From assembly GCA_002502175.1 (NCBI GenBank), contig DAPQ01000083.1:1-11971 (forward strand): a stretch of DNA of 11,971 bases, in the 5' to 3' direction. Positions 1 through 6,056 of the stretch are shown in pieces; position 1 is the stretch's first letter, and every line of letters begins with the position of its first letter. Both the position numbers and the translations under genes were made by a program. This stretch comes from Euryarchaeota archaeon UBA19. GTDB taxonomy: Archaea > Thermoplasmatota > Poseidoniia > Poseidoniales > Thalassarchaeaceae. Under the pieces are notes generated by a model. It was not told the DNA's origin. It did not search any database and saw nothing but the letters and a program-made list of their open reading frames with translations.

Positions 1-1
1 T

Positions 2-250
2 GGTGGAATAACCATGAGCAAATCCGATATTTTGGGATTCGCTGGTGGTGACAACAGACCAACTTCTGAACATGACAGAATACTTTTCGAGAATGATGAA
101 GTCGGTGTTGCACATTCCATTGTTCACTTTGCAAATGATTCTGATTCAGAAGCGGTTCTCTCATTCATGCGCTTCAAGGATGGCCAAATAATTTCCATGG
201 AAACTGGTGCTACACCACTCAGCGATGACTACCAATTGATTGGATCCTAA
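2..250 (+). CDS. NTF2/SnoaL-like small protein, C-terminal part (5' truncated by window)
   Basis: The frame is open from the window edge and ends in TAA at 248-250. An ATG lies at 14, but the frame continues upstream of it without a stop, so this is probably the C-terminal part of a longer protein. The visible residues alternate short beta strands in the manner of the cone-shaped NTF2/SnoaL fold: a strand with VGVAHSIVHFAND, then SEAVLSFMRFKDGQI and a final ETGATPL. The closing pattern of F-R-F/K-D-G-Q-I followed by an E-T-x-A-T-P-L-like strand is common in SnoaL-like polyketide cyclase-type proteins. That fold hosts ketosteroid isomerase-type enzymes as well as ligand-binding proteins, so no reaction can be named. 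It converges on the ring-cleavage operon with a 4-base overlap of the two stop codons. Confidence 0.55.
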   Translation, partial: GGITMSKSDILGFAGGDNRPTSEHDRILFENDEVGVAHSIVHFANDSDSEAVLSFMRFKDGQIISMETGATPLSDDYQLIGS

Positions 251-915
251 ATCTTAGCGATTACTTTCAACTCAACTGCGATTGGAGTAGGTAGAGCCCT
301 AACTGCCACTGTTGTTCGAGCGCATTGAATCTCTGAGAAATACTCAGCATATACTTCGTTGTAGCCAGCGAAGTCTCTATCCATATCTACTAAGAAAGAC
401 AAGCAATCTACGACTTTGTCAAGTGATGAACCAGCCTCTTCTAGAATTGTCTTGATGTTCTCGATTACAGCCCTTGTTTGAGCACGTATGTCGTAATCGA
501 GAGGATTACCATCAGCGTCACGTATAGGACCCCCTGGAATTTCATCAGTTTCTGCTTGACGTGGCCCTATTCCGCTAACAAATAGTAAGTTTCCAACGCG
601 GTATGCGTGAGGATAAGCGCCGACAGCCTTGGGAGCGTTTTCGGAATATTTTGGTCCGTCGTCGCTGGTGAACTTTCCTGCGGTTTTTCTTCCGACTACT
701 CCGCCAACTATGCCACCAACAGGTCCGCCTACTGCTACACCTGCAGCAGCTCCGGCTGCACCGCCGGCTGTGTACAACATCGATTTTCCATATCCATCGT
801 ATAGAGCCTCAATTACCTCATCGGGAGCCTCGATTAAATCCTTAATCATCTCAAGTCTATGTAAGAAAGGTGCTTCTTCATCTTCTTCTTCCGGACTTGG
901 CTCTTCGGAAGTCAT
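247..915 (-). CDS. RidA-family protein, 2-aminomuconate deaminase-like, with N-terminal glycine-zipper extension
   Basis: The 222-residue protein has two parts. Residues 1-47 are acidic, then predicted helix. Residues 48-80 are a Gly/Ala-rich zipper (GGAAGAAAGVAVGGPVGG and on), a likely membrane-inserting or self-associating helix pair. Residues 90-222 are a full RidA/YjgF/UK114 domain. Visible landmarks are APKAVGAYPHA, the LFVSGIGPRQ strand, IPGGPI, FAGYNEVYAEYF, R200 in ARTTVAVRALPTP (equivalent to the substrate carboxylate-binding Arg of RidA enamine deaminases) and E215 in VELKVIA. The GPRQ...IPGGPI pattern belongs to the subgroup annotated as 2-aminomuconate deaminase, which turns 2-aminomuconate into 4-oxalocrotonate and ammonia. 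The ATG overlaps the stop of the upstream dioxygenase alpha-like gene by 4 bases (ATGA), suggesting translational coupling. Typical RidA proteins are about 130-145 residues, so the N-terminal 85 residues are extra. The alternative is a generic enamine/imine deaminase. Confidence 0.85.
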   Translation of the reverse strand: MTSEEPSPEEEDEEAPFLHRLEMIKDLIEAPDEVIEALYDGYGKSMLYTAGGAAGAAAGVAVGGPVGGIVGGVVGRKTAGKFTSDDGPKYSENAPKAVGAYPHAYRVGNLLFVSGIGPRQAETDEIPGGPIRDADGNPLDYDIRAQTRAVIENIKTILEEAGSSLDKVVDCLSFLVDMDRDFAGYNEVYAEYFSEIQCARTTVAVRALPTPIAVELKVIAKI

Positions 916-1847
916 TCTAGCATCCCCTTATCGAGGACATTTCTATCTCCTCTGTAGAATTCAACATCATCCTCGTCAAACTCCTTGTCCCCCACCGAAC
1001 CTGTAGATGGGGTTAGTGTGATTACCGCTCCTCCACTTCCGTGCAGTGCTTCGTAAGCCAATACTTCGCCGTCGTAATTGTTGTGCTGCCCCATGGTCGC
1101 AGCAAGCCACCAAGCTGGTTTGTATGCAACGACTTTCTGGACTCTAATTTGTCCGTGTATGTCGCGGCTCAGTTGACTCAAATCCTCTAATCTACCATCA
1201 TCGAAGAATTCCAAAATCTTGCGATTCCAATCATCGTCTTTCTGAGAGTGGATTCTGTCCTCTTTGGGGTCTATGTGTTCTGTGAACATACGATTGGAAA
1301 GACTCGAGACTACTACGACTACTGCCTTCTTGTTTTGTTGGGCCAGTGTATCTCTCACTGCCTTGCCCAGTACGATAGTCTCGGAACGATTAGCATACAT
1401 GTTGCTAGAAAGAATACAGGAAGGGATTCGATTATCTGGGTTCAGCAATTGCAAAGCTACCACTGAGCCAGTGTCGATTGGGAAGCCTTCGTATTCGACA
1501 GTTCTAGCTTCCAAGCCCCTCTTTTCGCAATTTTCTTTCATTGAATGAGCGAATTCGGTGTCCATATGGAATTCATATGGCATACTACCAAGATAGTGAA
1601 AATCGTCATCCACATGAGTCCATATCGCCTTTTCTAAGGCCTGAATTTGATGACCAATAATGCTCGGCCAGGTAGTTGAATAAACTAGGATGATATCAGC
1701 ATCGCTTTCTTCAATTCGCTTTCGACACTCATCGTATGCTGCTCGAAGATTGCTGTATCCTTCGCTTGCTTCAGGAGAAAGTAGCGGTTGTGGATGGGGT
1801 GGACAATAGATTCCGAAGAGAATCTCGGGTTCATTCGTTTCACTCAT
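912..1847 (-). CDS. amnA: 2-aminophenol 1,6-dioxygenase alpha-subunit-like (non-catalytic LigB-fold partner)
   Basis: The 311-residue LigB-superfamily protein resembles the alpha subunit of 2-aminophenol 1,6-dioxygenase (AmnA/CnbCa) as I recall it. Shared landmarks are VYSTTW (55-60), a YEGFPIDTGS stretch (119-128), HIDPKEDRI followed by DDDWNRKIL (191-212), and GSGGAVITL near residues 270-278. The active site is degenerate relative to the neighbouring catalytic paralogue: H18 remains in CPPHPQP, but T59 sits at the second metal His, N185 at the acid/base His, and roughly V239 at the metal Glu. That matches the known non-metal-binding alpha subunit. The protein carries about 30 residues beyond the usual C-terminus, acidic and charged (DEDDVEF, then DKGMLE). 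The gene follows the catalytic subunit by 9 bases behind a GAGGTGAG ribosome binding site and overlaps the RidA gene by 4 bases. It probably forms a heteromer with the product of 1857-2762. Confidence 0.82.
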   Translation of the reverse strand: MSETNEPEILFGIYCPPHPQPLLSPEASEGYSNLRAAYDECRKRIEESDADIILVYSTTWPSIIGHQIQALEKAIWTHVDDDFHYLGSMPYEFHMDTEFAHSMKENCEKRGLEARTVEYEGFPIDTGSVVALQLLNPDNRIPSCILSSNMYANRSETIVLGKAVRDTLAQQNKKAVVVVVSSLSNRMFTEHIDPKEDRIHSQKDDDWNRKILEFFDDGRLEDLSQLSRDIHGQIRVQKVVAYKPAWWLAATMGQHNNYDGEVLAYEALHGSGGAVITLTPSTGSVGDKEFDEDDVEFYRGDRNVLDKGMLE

Positions 1848-1850
1848 TTT

Positions 1851-1858
1851 CTCACCTC
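1851..1858 (-). promoter_or_regulatory. Ribosome binding site GAGGTGAG
   Basis: On the minus strand the bases read GAGGTGAG-AAA-ATG, a strong match to the archaeal 16S 3' end complement (GGTGATC). It partly overlaps the TGA stop of the upstream catalytic dioxygenase gene, so translation of the two subunits is probably coupled. It also fixes the start of the alpha-like subunit at 1847. Confidence 0.75.
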
Positions 1859-2762
1859 AAAGTACGTACTCACGAGTATCATCATTCGGATCCCAGCACG
1901 CGATTACGTTTCCAGTCCCGATTACTGATTGGTAGCCGTAAATCTCAGCAGGGAAATCAGGGAACCCCATGGCTCCGAGCATCCAAATCAAGCCGCCGCC
2001 TTCTGTTTCAGCAATTGTTTGCTCAGTGAATTCTGGCATGATATCGATTACCTCGCGGCTTTTTCCGTCCCGCATCATTTCGACGATTTTCATATCCCAA
2101 ACATATTGGCTGTGATTGTAGATATGCTCCTTGCTCATATCTTCAGGTAATGGCGCTTCTTCGACAAAGTGTCGGTGAGATAGTGAGTGGCTTGCTACCA
2201 GTACTACGCGCTTGCCACTTTCCTCAATCGCCTTTGCACAAGCGCGACCTAGTGCAGTTGCTTGCTCAATCATAACTTCAGGAGAGTAATAGTGAGTATT
2301 TCGATTGCTGGAAATTGTCACAATCGGTTTGTCCCATTCAGGATTTAGCAAATGGCAACTGGTAATAGTTCCATAATCGACTCTGAAATCTGGATTTGTC
2401 ATCATCTTGGTGATGATGCCTTCCTGTGAAGCCGCATCTCGCATGGCTTCTGAGAGCTCCACGTCGACTTGTAAATCGTAATTGTAGCGAAATAGGTTAG
2501 GGAATACTGGATCAACGGATTTCGACTTGAATTCGGGAAGACCTAGGAAATGAGTTCCAATGTAGGTCTGCCAGTGTGGAGTGAAGATTACAATTGCATC
2601 ATAATCAATATTTTTCAATTTTCTAGCGAGGCGTTGGTATCCCCACCGAAGTGTTTCCCAACCCCCCTCTGAATATGCCTCATTTTGCGGCGGGTTGTCC
2701 GCATAAACTAGGTGTGGAGGGTGTGGAGCAAGGCATCCCGCGACTATCTGGCCCTTCGCCAT
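1857..2762 (-). CDS. amnB: 2-aminophenol 1,6-dioxygenase beta-subunit-like (catalytic class III extradiol dioxygenase)
   Basis: This 301-residue LigB-fold enzyme closely resembles the catalytic beta subunit of 2-aminophenol 1,6-dioxygenase (AmnB/CnbCb), which uses Fe(II) and O2 to open the ring of 2-aminophenol to 2-aminomuconate 6-semialdehyde. Shared stretches are GCLAPHPPHLVYADNPPQNE, PNPDFRVDYGTIT-like residues 123-134, DMSKE (208-212) and VIGTGN (280-285). The metal ligands are all present at the spacing I recall for the Comamonas enzyme (His13, His62, Glu251): here H14, H63 and E252, plus the acid/base H196. It is the first gene of the operon, followed at 9 bases by the degenerate alpha-like subunit and then the RidA gene. 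Upstream, a TCTTTAGATT stretch about 23 bases before the ATG could be a TATA box for a nearly leaderless transcript. The real substrate could be another 2-aminophenol or catechol-type compound. A MEMO1-type non-enzymatic role is unlikely given the intact site. Confidence 0.88.
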   Translation of the reverse strand: MAKGQIVAGCLAPHPPHLVYADNPPQNEAYSEGGWETLRWGYQRLARKLKNIDYDAIVIFTPHWQTYIGTHFLGLPEFKSKSVDPVFPNLFRYNYDLQVDVELSEAMRDAASQEGIITKMMTNPDFRVDYGTITSCHLLNPEWDKPIVTISSNRNTHYYSPEVMIEQATALGRACAKAIEESGKRVVLVASHSLSHRHFVEEAPLPEDMSKEHIYNHSQYVWDMKIVEMMRDGKSREVIDIMPEFTEQTIAETEGGGLIWMLGAMGFPDFPAEIYGYQSVIGTGNVIACWDPNDDTREYVL

Positions 2763-2818
2763 GAACTGATGAGGTCCTGAAATCTAAAGAAAACCTTCCG
2801 CATAGATTCAGCACCTTG
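2763..2818. promoter_or_regulatory. Divergent promoter region between amnB-like operon and small membrane protein
   Basis: These 56 bases separate two divergent starts and must hold both promoters. On the minus strand an AT-rich TCTTTAGATT (2781-2790) lies about 23 bases from the amnB-like ATG, the distance expected for an archaeal TATA box on a leaderless message. No clear second TATA box or inverted repeat was seen for the plus-strand gene. Confidence 0.35.
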
Positions 2819-3256
2819 ATGTGGGACTTTCAGTCGCGCAAGAACGTGTATTGGGACGGGAGGCGACCCACGAGTCTGTGGTTGATTCCATTTGCGATTG
2901 GCCTTGTATCGGGTGCCTTACCGTATCTAATCAACCACGAATTATTCGACAAATCTTCCCTAATGGAGCCGGTTGGTATTAGCGCACTTCTTGCTATTGG
3001 TTTGCTAGCATTACCTGATTCCAAGACAGAACGAAAAATCGAGATGTTAGCTGGAATCTGGATTGGTATGTCAATCTCTTACTTTCCTATTGCATTATTC
3101 TTTGTCTGGTTTATTCCAGTTATTCTATATTGGATTGGCCGGACCCTAAAGGTTCAGGAAAGTCATTTCCCACCCTTCAGAATTGGATTGTGGATAGGTA
3201 GTGGAATATTATCTGGAATCTATATTGGAAATATCATCGCTTTCAATTTGCTTTGA
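2819..3256 (+). CDS. Small integral membrane protein, unknown function
   Basis: The 145-residue protein is dominated by hydrophobic segments at about residues 19-38, 51-67, 76-107 (long enough for two helices with a turn near the prolines at 90 and 100) and 121-142, giving probably four membrane helices. The short N-terminal region is polar and positively charged (RKN, GRRPTS). I recognise no family motif. A TTG lies directly before the ATG at 2819 and could be used instead, adding one residue; ATG is preferred. It is divergent from the ring-cleavage operon and its last 48 bases overlap the tail of the PAP2 gene on the opposite strand. Sustained hydrophobic periodicity and absence of stops support a real gene, but the function is unknown. 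Confidence 0.65.
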   Translation: MWDFQSRKNVYWDGRRPTSLWLIPFAIGLVSGALPYLINHELFDKSSLMEPVGISALLAIGLLALPDSKTERKIEMLAGIWIGMSISYFPIALFFVWFIPVILYWIGRTLKVQESHFPPFRIGLWIGSGILSGIYIGNIIAFNLL

Positions 3257-4654
3257 GCGATTAACATAGCCCTCAACCACAATTCCGAAAATAATGAAAG
3301 ATGGCCAACTGGCCAGTAATGCACTCCAAATTAATTCATCATCAACATATTCCATTGTAATGCGGACTTCTGCGCTTCCGTCTGCTGATTCCGACACTCT
3401 GAGTAGTACCAAATATGAATCAAATAAGGAATCTATCTCTACTTCCGTATTCAATAATTCACCTTCTGCTAGTGACGATAGGCGGTAATTAGAATCCATA
3501 GTGGAATCTGAGATTATCGAGTCCCAATCGATTATTCCTTTGTCAGAATAAGGAACTACTTGGTCTCGATCTACTATCATTACATCAACAGGATTTTCAC
3601 CAACATTTCGAATCTCAACAGCCACGGGGTGGGAAAGACTGTGAACCTCAATTGTGTCAAGTTTTACATCGCCATTACCTAATCGATAATTGGGTATATC
3701 TTCATCAGCACCTGGGCCATCTATTGCACCGAAAATCAGAACTCCACTGAATAGCAAAACAGAAACAACGGCGAAGATTGATTGTTTGCGGTCTGGTAGC
3801 AATTCTTTCCAATCTTTCAATGCTGTTTTCCTCAGAATAGGTTGCAGGGAGTGACAAAACATTGCGCAAACGATTGCAAGAATTATTCCAGGGATTATGT
3901 CAACTATCCAATGAATTCCGAGGTATTGAATCGAGAAGAAGTAGATTGCAACATTCGCCATAACGAAAATATCGAATTCGCGATGTCTCCAATCTTTGAT
4001 CTCAATTCCGAGTTCCCGACAATGCAGGCGATTTAGGATAAGTAAGGAAATTGGTAAACCGATGTGTAAACTTGGAACTGCATTGTCCATTGGGTCATGG
4101 GTAGTGAAGAAGGCCAAGGTGAATTCATCGTGGTAAAGCGGGGCTTCCATACCAGGGATGAAACTACTCGTCACCTCGACGTTGAAGAACAAATACATAG
4201 GAACAGCAAGGAGATATATCACGAAATAATTCAAAGCAGCCTTGTCAGCCATTACTTCATCTCTGGATAAAATGTAGTACATTGGCGAAAACCAAATCAT
4301 AAACAGATACATGAAGAGATAATGAGCGCTCAACAAATCGGTCAACAAATCGCTGTAGAAAGTCTCCTGAACCCAAAGAGTCCAGTCGCCTTCAATCGCG
4401 TGAATCCAATGTGTATAACCACCAACTCTCGCCTTCATCGGCTCATTGTGATGATCAATTATTGCCTTGTACAGGAACATCAAGAGATACAGCGCGATAT
4501 GCCACCAATACCCCTTATCTCGAATTTCATTGAGTAGTCCACGCAATGGAACTCGCATGTGCACCTCATCACGAGTTAACAAGCGTTGAACAGGGATTGT
4601 CATCAACAGCAACGCGAACATCGCGTACTCATACGGCCCCGGTGGCCACTCCAT
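3209..4654 (-). CDS. PAP2-superfamily membrane phosphatase/phosphotransferase with C-terminal soluble domain
   Basis: The 481-residue membrane protein has an N-terminal PAP2 domain resembling the inositol-phosphotransferase (Aur1/Ipt1-like, PAP2_3) branch. Helices are visible around residues 10-25, 50-66, 108-128, 141-158, 195-208, 230-247 and 250-268. PAP2 motif 2 is PSLHIGLP (194-201) with His197. Motif 3 is YLGIHWIVD (244-252), with H248 as the likely nucleophile and D252. The first Arg/Lys-rich PAP2 motif is not evident in canonical form. After a further helix (293-312) comes a mainly beta, acidic segment of about 130 residues (312-440), probably facing outside, closed by a final membrane helix (442-462). 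The reaction is likely cleavage or transfer of a phosphate-linked lipid head group, but the substrate cannot be told. The ATG lies 63 bases from the divergent deacylase start; its tail overlaps the preceding membrane gene by 48 bases. Confidence 0.8.
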   Translation of the reverse strand: MEWPPGPYEYAMFALLLMTIPVQRLLTRDEVHMRVPLRGLLNEIRDKGYWWHIALYLLMFLYKAIIDHHNEPMKARVGGYTHWIHAIEGDWTLWVQETFYSDLLTDLLSAHYLFMYLFMIWFSPMYYILSRDEVMADKAALNYFVIYLLAVPMYLFFNVEVTSSFIPGMEAPLYHDEFTLAFFTTHDPMDNAVPSLHIGLPISLLILNRLHCRELGIEIKDWRHREFDIFVMANVAIYFFSIQYLGIHWIVDIIPGIILAIVCAMFCHSLQPILRKTALKDWKELLPDRKQSIFAVVSVLLFSGVLIFGAIDGPGADEDIPNYRLGNGDVKLDTIEVHSLSHPVAVEIRNVGENPVDVMIVDRDQVVPYSDKGIIDWDSIISDSTMDSNYRLSSLAEGELLNTEVEIDSLFDSYLVLLRVSESADGSAEVRITMEYVDDELIWSALLASWPSFIIFGIVVEGYVNRSKQIESDDISNIDSR

Positions 4655-4717
4655 AGCAACACTCGACTGACTTATGCTGATGAATTGTACGGGTCAAAGA
4701 GGAGGCTTTCTGCTTCA

Positions 4718-5227
4718 ATGCTACTCGCAAATAATCAAGTCAAAGGCCTCACATGGGAAATCATGGATGGGCATGATGTGTGGTTAGCGGAGTGTGAAAA
4801 AATCGGCTACAAGCCCGCTGCACGCCGCTACGAAGAGGGGACACGGACAAGCCAAGATGCCGCAGATCAATTAGGCTGTGAAGTTGCTCACATAGCAAAG
4901 TCGATTGTCTTCGCAGGACAAGAGGGCGCTGTTGTTGTGATCACCAGCGGAGCAAATCGAGTCGATCGAAAGAAGAAATTGAAACGTTTACTAGGGTACA
5001 AACCCAGCATGACCAATCCCGAATATATCTCTGAAAAAACGGGATATGCACCCGGTGGAGTGCCTCCCTTTGGTCACAAAAAACCCTGCACTGTTCTAAT
5101 GGATGAAGACCTCTTCCAATATGATTTGGTATGGGGTGCTGCCGGTTCGGCACAAACGGTTTTTCCAATCACTCCGGATGAATTACAAAGAGTCGCTGGC
5201 GCTATGGTTGGAGATGTAAAGCAGTAG
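4718..5227 (+). CDS. YbaK/ProRS-editing-domain aminoacyl-tRNA deacylase
   Basis: The 169-residue protein is a stand-alone YbaK/EbsC-type editing domain, which hydrolyses mischarged aminoacyl-tRNA (for example Cys- or Ala-tRNAPro) in the cytoplasm. It shows the GCEVAHIAKSIVF segment with K61 at the conserved catalytic lysine position, a KKKLKRLLG basic stretch (85-93), and the family signature TGYAPGGVPPFGHKK (108-122). WGAAGSAQTVFPITPDEL (139-156) matches the family's terminal region. The ATG at 4718 follows AGAGGAGG (4698-4705) by about 12 bases and gives a normal family length. The frame extends upstream to a TTG at 4586, but that would overlap the divergent PAP2 gene and adds no conserved residues. 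An ATG at 4763 is another possibility. It is followed 8 bases later by the uracil-DNA glycosylase gene, probably in one operon. Confidence 0.86.
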   Translation: MLLANNQVKGLTWEIMDGHDVWLAECEKIGYKPAARRYEEGTRTSQDAADQLGCEVAHIAKSIVFAGQEGAVVVITSGANRVDRKKKLKRLLGYKPSMTNPEYISEKTGYAPGGVPPFGHKKPCTVLMDEDLFQYDLVWGAAGSAQTVFPITPDELQRVAGAMVGDVKQ

Positions 5228-5235
5228 GCGATTGA

Positions 5236-5967
5236 ATGATTGTCGAACGAATGATTGGGGCTTCCTCTACACTTCGTGACGATGTAGAATCATTTGCTGA
5301 CTCATTGGTCAAGGAAGGTTCGGTTGATGCGGTATACAATCCGTTGGCATACGCTTGGAAACCACATCATGCCTACTTAGAATTAGCATCAGGAGGAGGA
5401 GCAAAAACCCTACTTCTTGGTATGAATCCAGGACCGCATGGTATGGGTCAGATGGGGATTCCTTTCGCTGCAACAAGTGTTGTACGAGACCTCTTGAAAA
5501 TCACAGATCTTGAGGTAGAGCAGCCTAGGAACCCTCACCCAAAGAGGCCGGTATCAGGACTTGATTGGCCTAAGGAAGAAGTCAGTGGCACCAGACTATG
5601 GGGCCTTCTGGCAGATGAATATGGTAATGCTGAGTCAATTTTCAAATCGGTTTTCTTACTGAATCATTGTCCATTGATGTTATTCTCTGGAGAAAGAGCC
5701 ACTAATATCACACCTGACAAAATTACCGGGCCAACCACCAAGGCCTTGCTAGAAAGATGTGATGAACACCTACGAGAAGTGGTAGAAATAATGCAGATTG
5801 AGCGAGTTATCGGCGTTGGTAGATATTCTGAAAAAAGAGCACTGGACGCTCTTTCTGGAAGCGATGTATCGGTTACTACCTGTTGGCATCCCTCTCCTGC
5901 TTCGCCGCTTGCAAATAGGAATAAAGGCGAAGATTGGAAGAAAAATGTCAGAAATGTTTTACCTTAA
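5236..5967 (+). CDS. SMUG1-like single-strand-selective uracil-DNA glycosylase
   Basis: The 243-residue protein belongs to the uracil-DNA glycosylase superfamily, SMUG1 branch, which removes uracil and related damaged pyrimidines to begin base excision repair. It has the SMUG1 N-terminal hallmark NPLAYAWKPHHAYLE (35-49). Motif 1 is GMNPGPHGMGQMGIPF (62-77) with N64 at the catalytic Asn, and F77 aligns with the base-stacking Phe (human F98). LLNHCPLMLF (141-150) gives N143 for uracil recognition, and motif 2 is HPSPASP (218-224) with His218. In vertebrate SMUG1 motif 1 reads GPFGM; here Phe is replaced by H67. Length is close to the family's 240-270. It starts 8 bases after the deacylase stop, suggesting an operon; a second in-frame ATG at 5251 would shorten it by five residues. 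No obvious ribosome binding site was seen. Confidence 0.88.
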   Translation: MIVERMIGASSTLRDDVESFADSLVKEGSVDAVYNPLAYAWKPHHAYLELASGGGAKTLLLGMNPGPHGMGQMGIPFAATSVVRDLLKITDLEVEQPRNPHPKRPVSGLDWPKEEVSGTRLWGLLADEYGNAESIFKSVFLLNHCPLMLFSGERATNITPDKITGPTTKALLERCDEHLREVVEIMQIERVIGVGRYSEKRALDALSGSDVSVTTCWHPSPASPLANRNKGEDWKKNVRNVLP

Positions 5968-5980
5968 ATTTACTATAGCA

Positions 5981-6019
5981 TAGTGTAATGAAACTTACTA
6001 AGTTTCAATTATTACACTA
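5981..6019. promoter_or_regulatory. Nested 39-bp inverted repeat, candidate operator
   Basis: Outer arms TAGTGTAAT (5981-5989) and ATTACACTA (6011-6019) are perfect reverse complements. Inside them GAAACTTA (5990-5997) and TAAGTTTC (5999-6006) form a second perfect inverted repeat around a single C at 5998. On the right, AATT (6007-6010) separates inner and outer arms. It begins 14 bases after the glycosylase stop and ends 37 bases before the acyl-CoA ligase ATG, just upstream of an AT-rich TAAACAATTA (6021-6030) that could be the TATA box. Position and symmetry suggest a binding site for a dimeric regulator of the ligase gene. It could instead act as an RNA hairpin, but no T-tract follows. 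Confidence 0.6.
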
Positions 6020-6056
6020 GTAAACAATTAAGTCAAGATATCCATTGTCAAGTCAC

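Noticed and set aside
629..1006. A 125-codon plus-strand open frame opposite the RidA gene, proline- and alanine-rich
   Set aside because: It is the complement of the Gly/Ala-rich zipper and acidic start of the RidA protein; the composition is explained by that and no family resemblance was seen.
912..2762. MEMO1-type (non-enzymatic LigB-fold) reading of the two dioxygenase-like genes
   Set aside because: The 1857-2762 product keeps all metal and acid/base residues, and both proteins show long stretches resembling AmnB and AmnA respectively.
4586..4717. N-terminal extension of the deacylase from a TTG at 4586
   Set aside because: It would overlap the divergent PAP2 gene by 69 bases, has no conserved residues, and the ATG at 4718 has an upstream purine-rich ribosome site and gives normal family length.
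5981..6019. Intrinsic transcription terminator for the glycosylase gene
   Set aside because: The stem is AT-rich and no run of T follows on the plus strand; the position just before a TATA-like sequence fits an operator better, though a 3'-end hairpin is not fully excluded.
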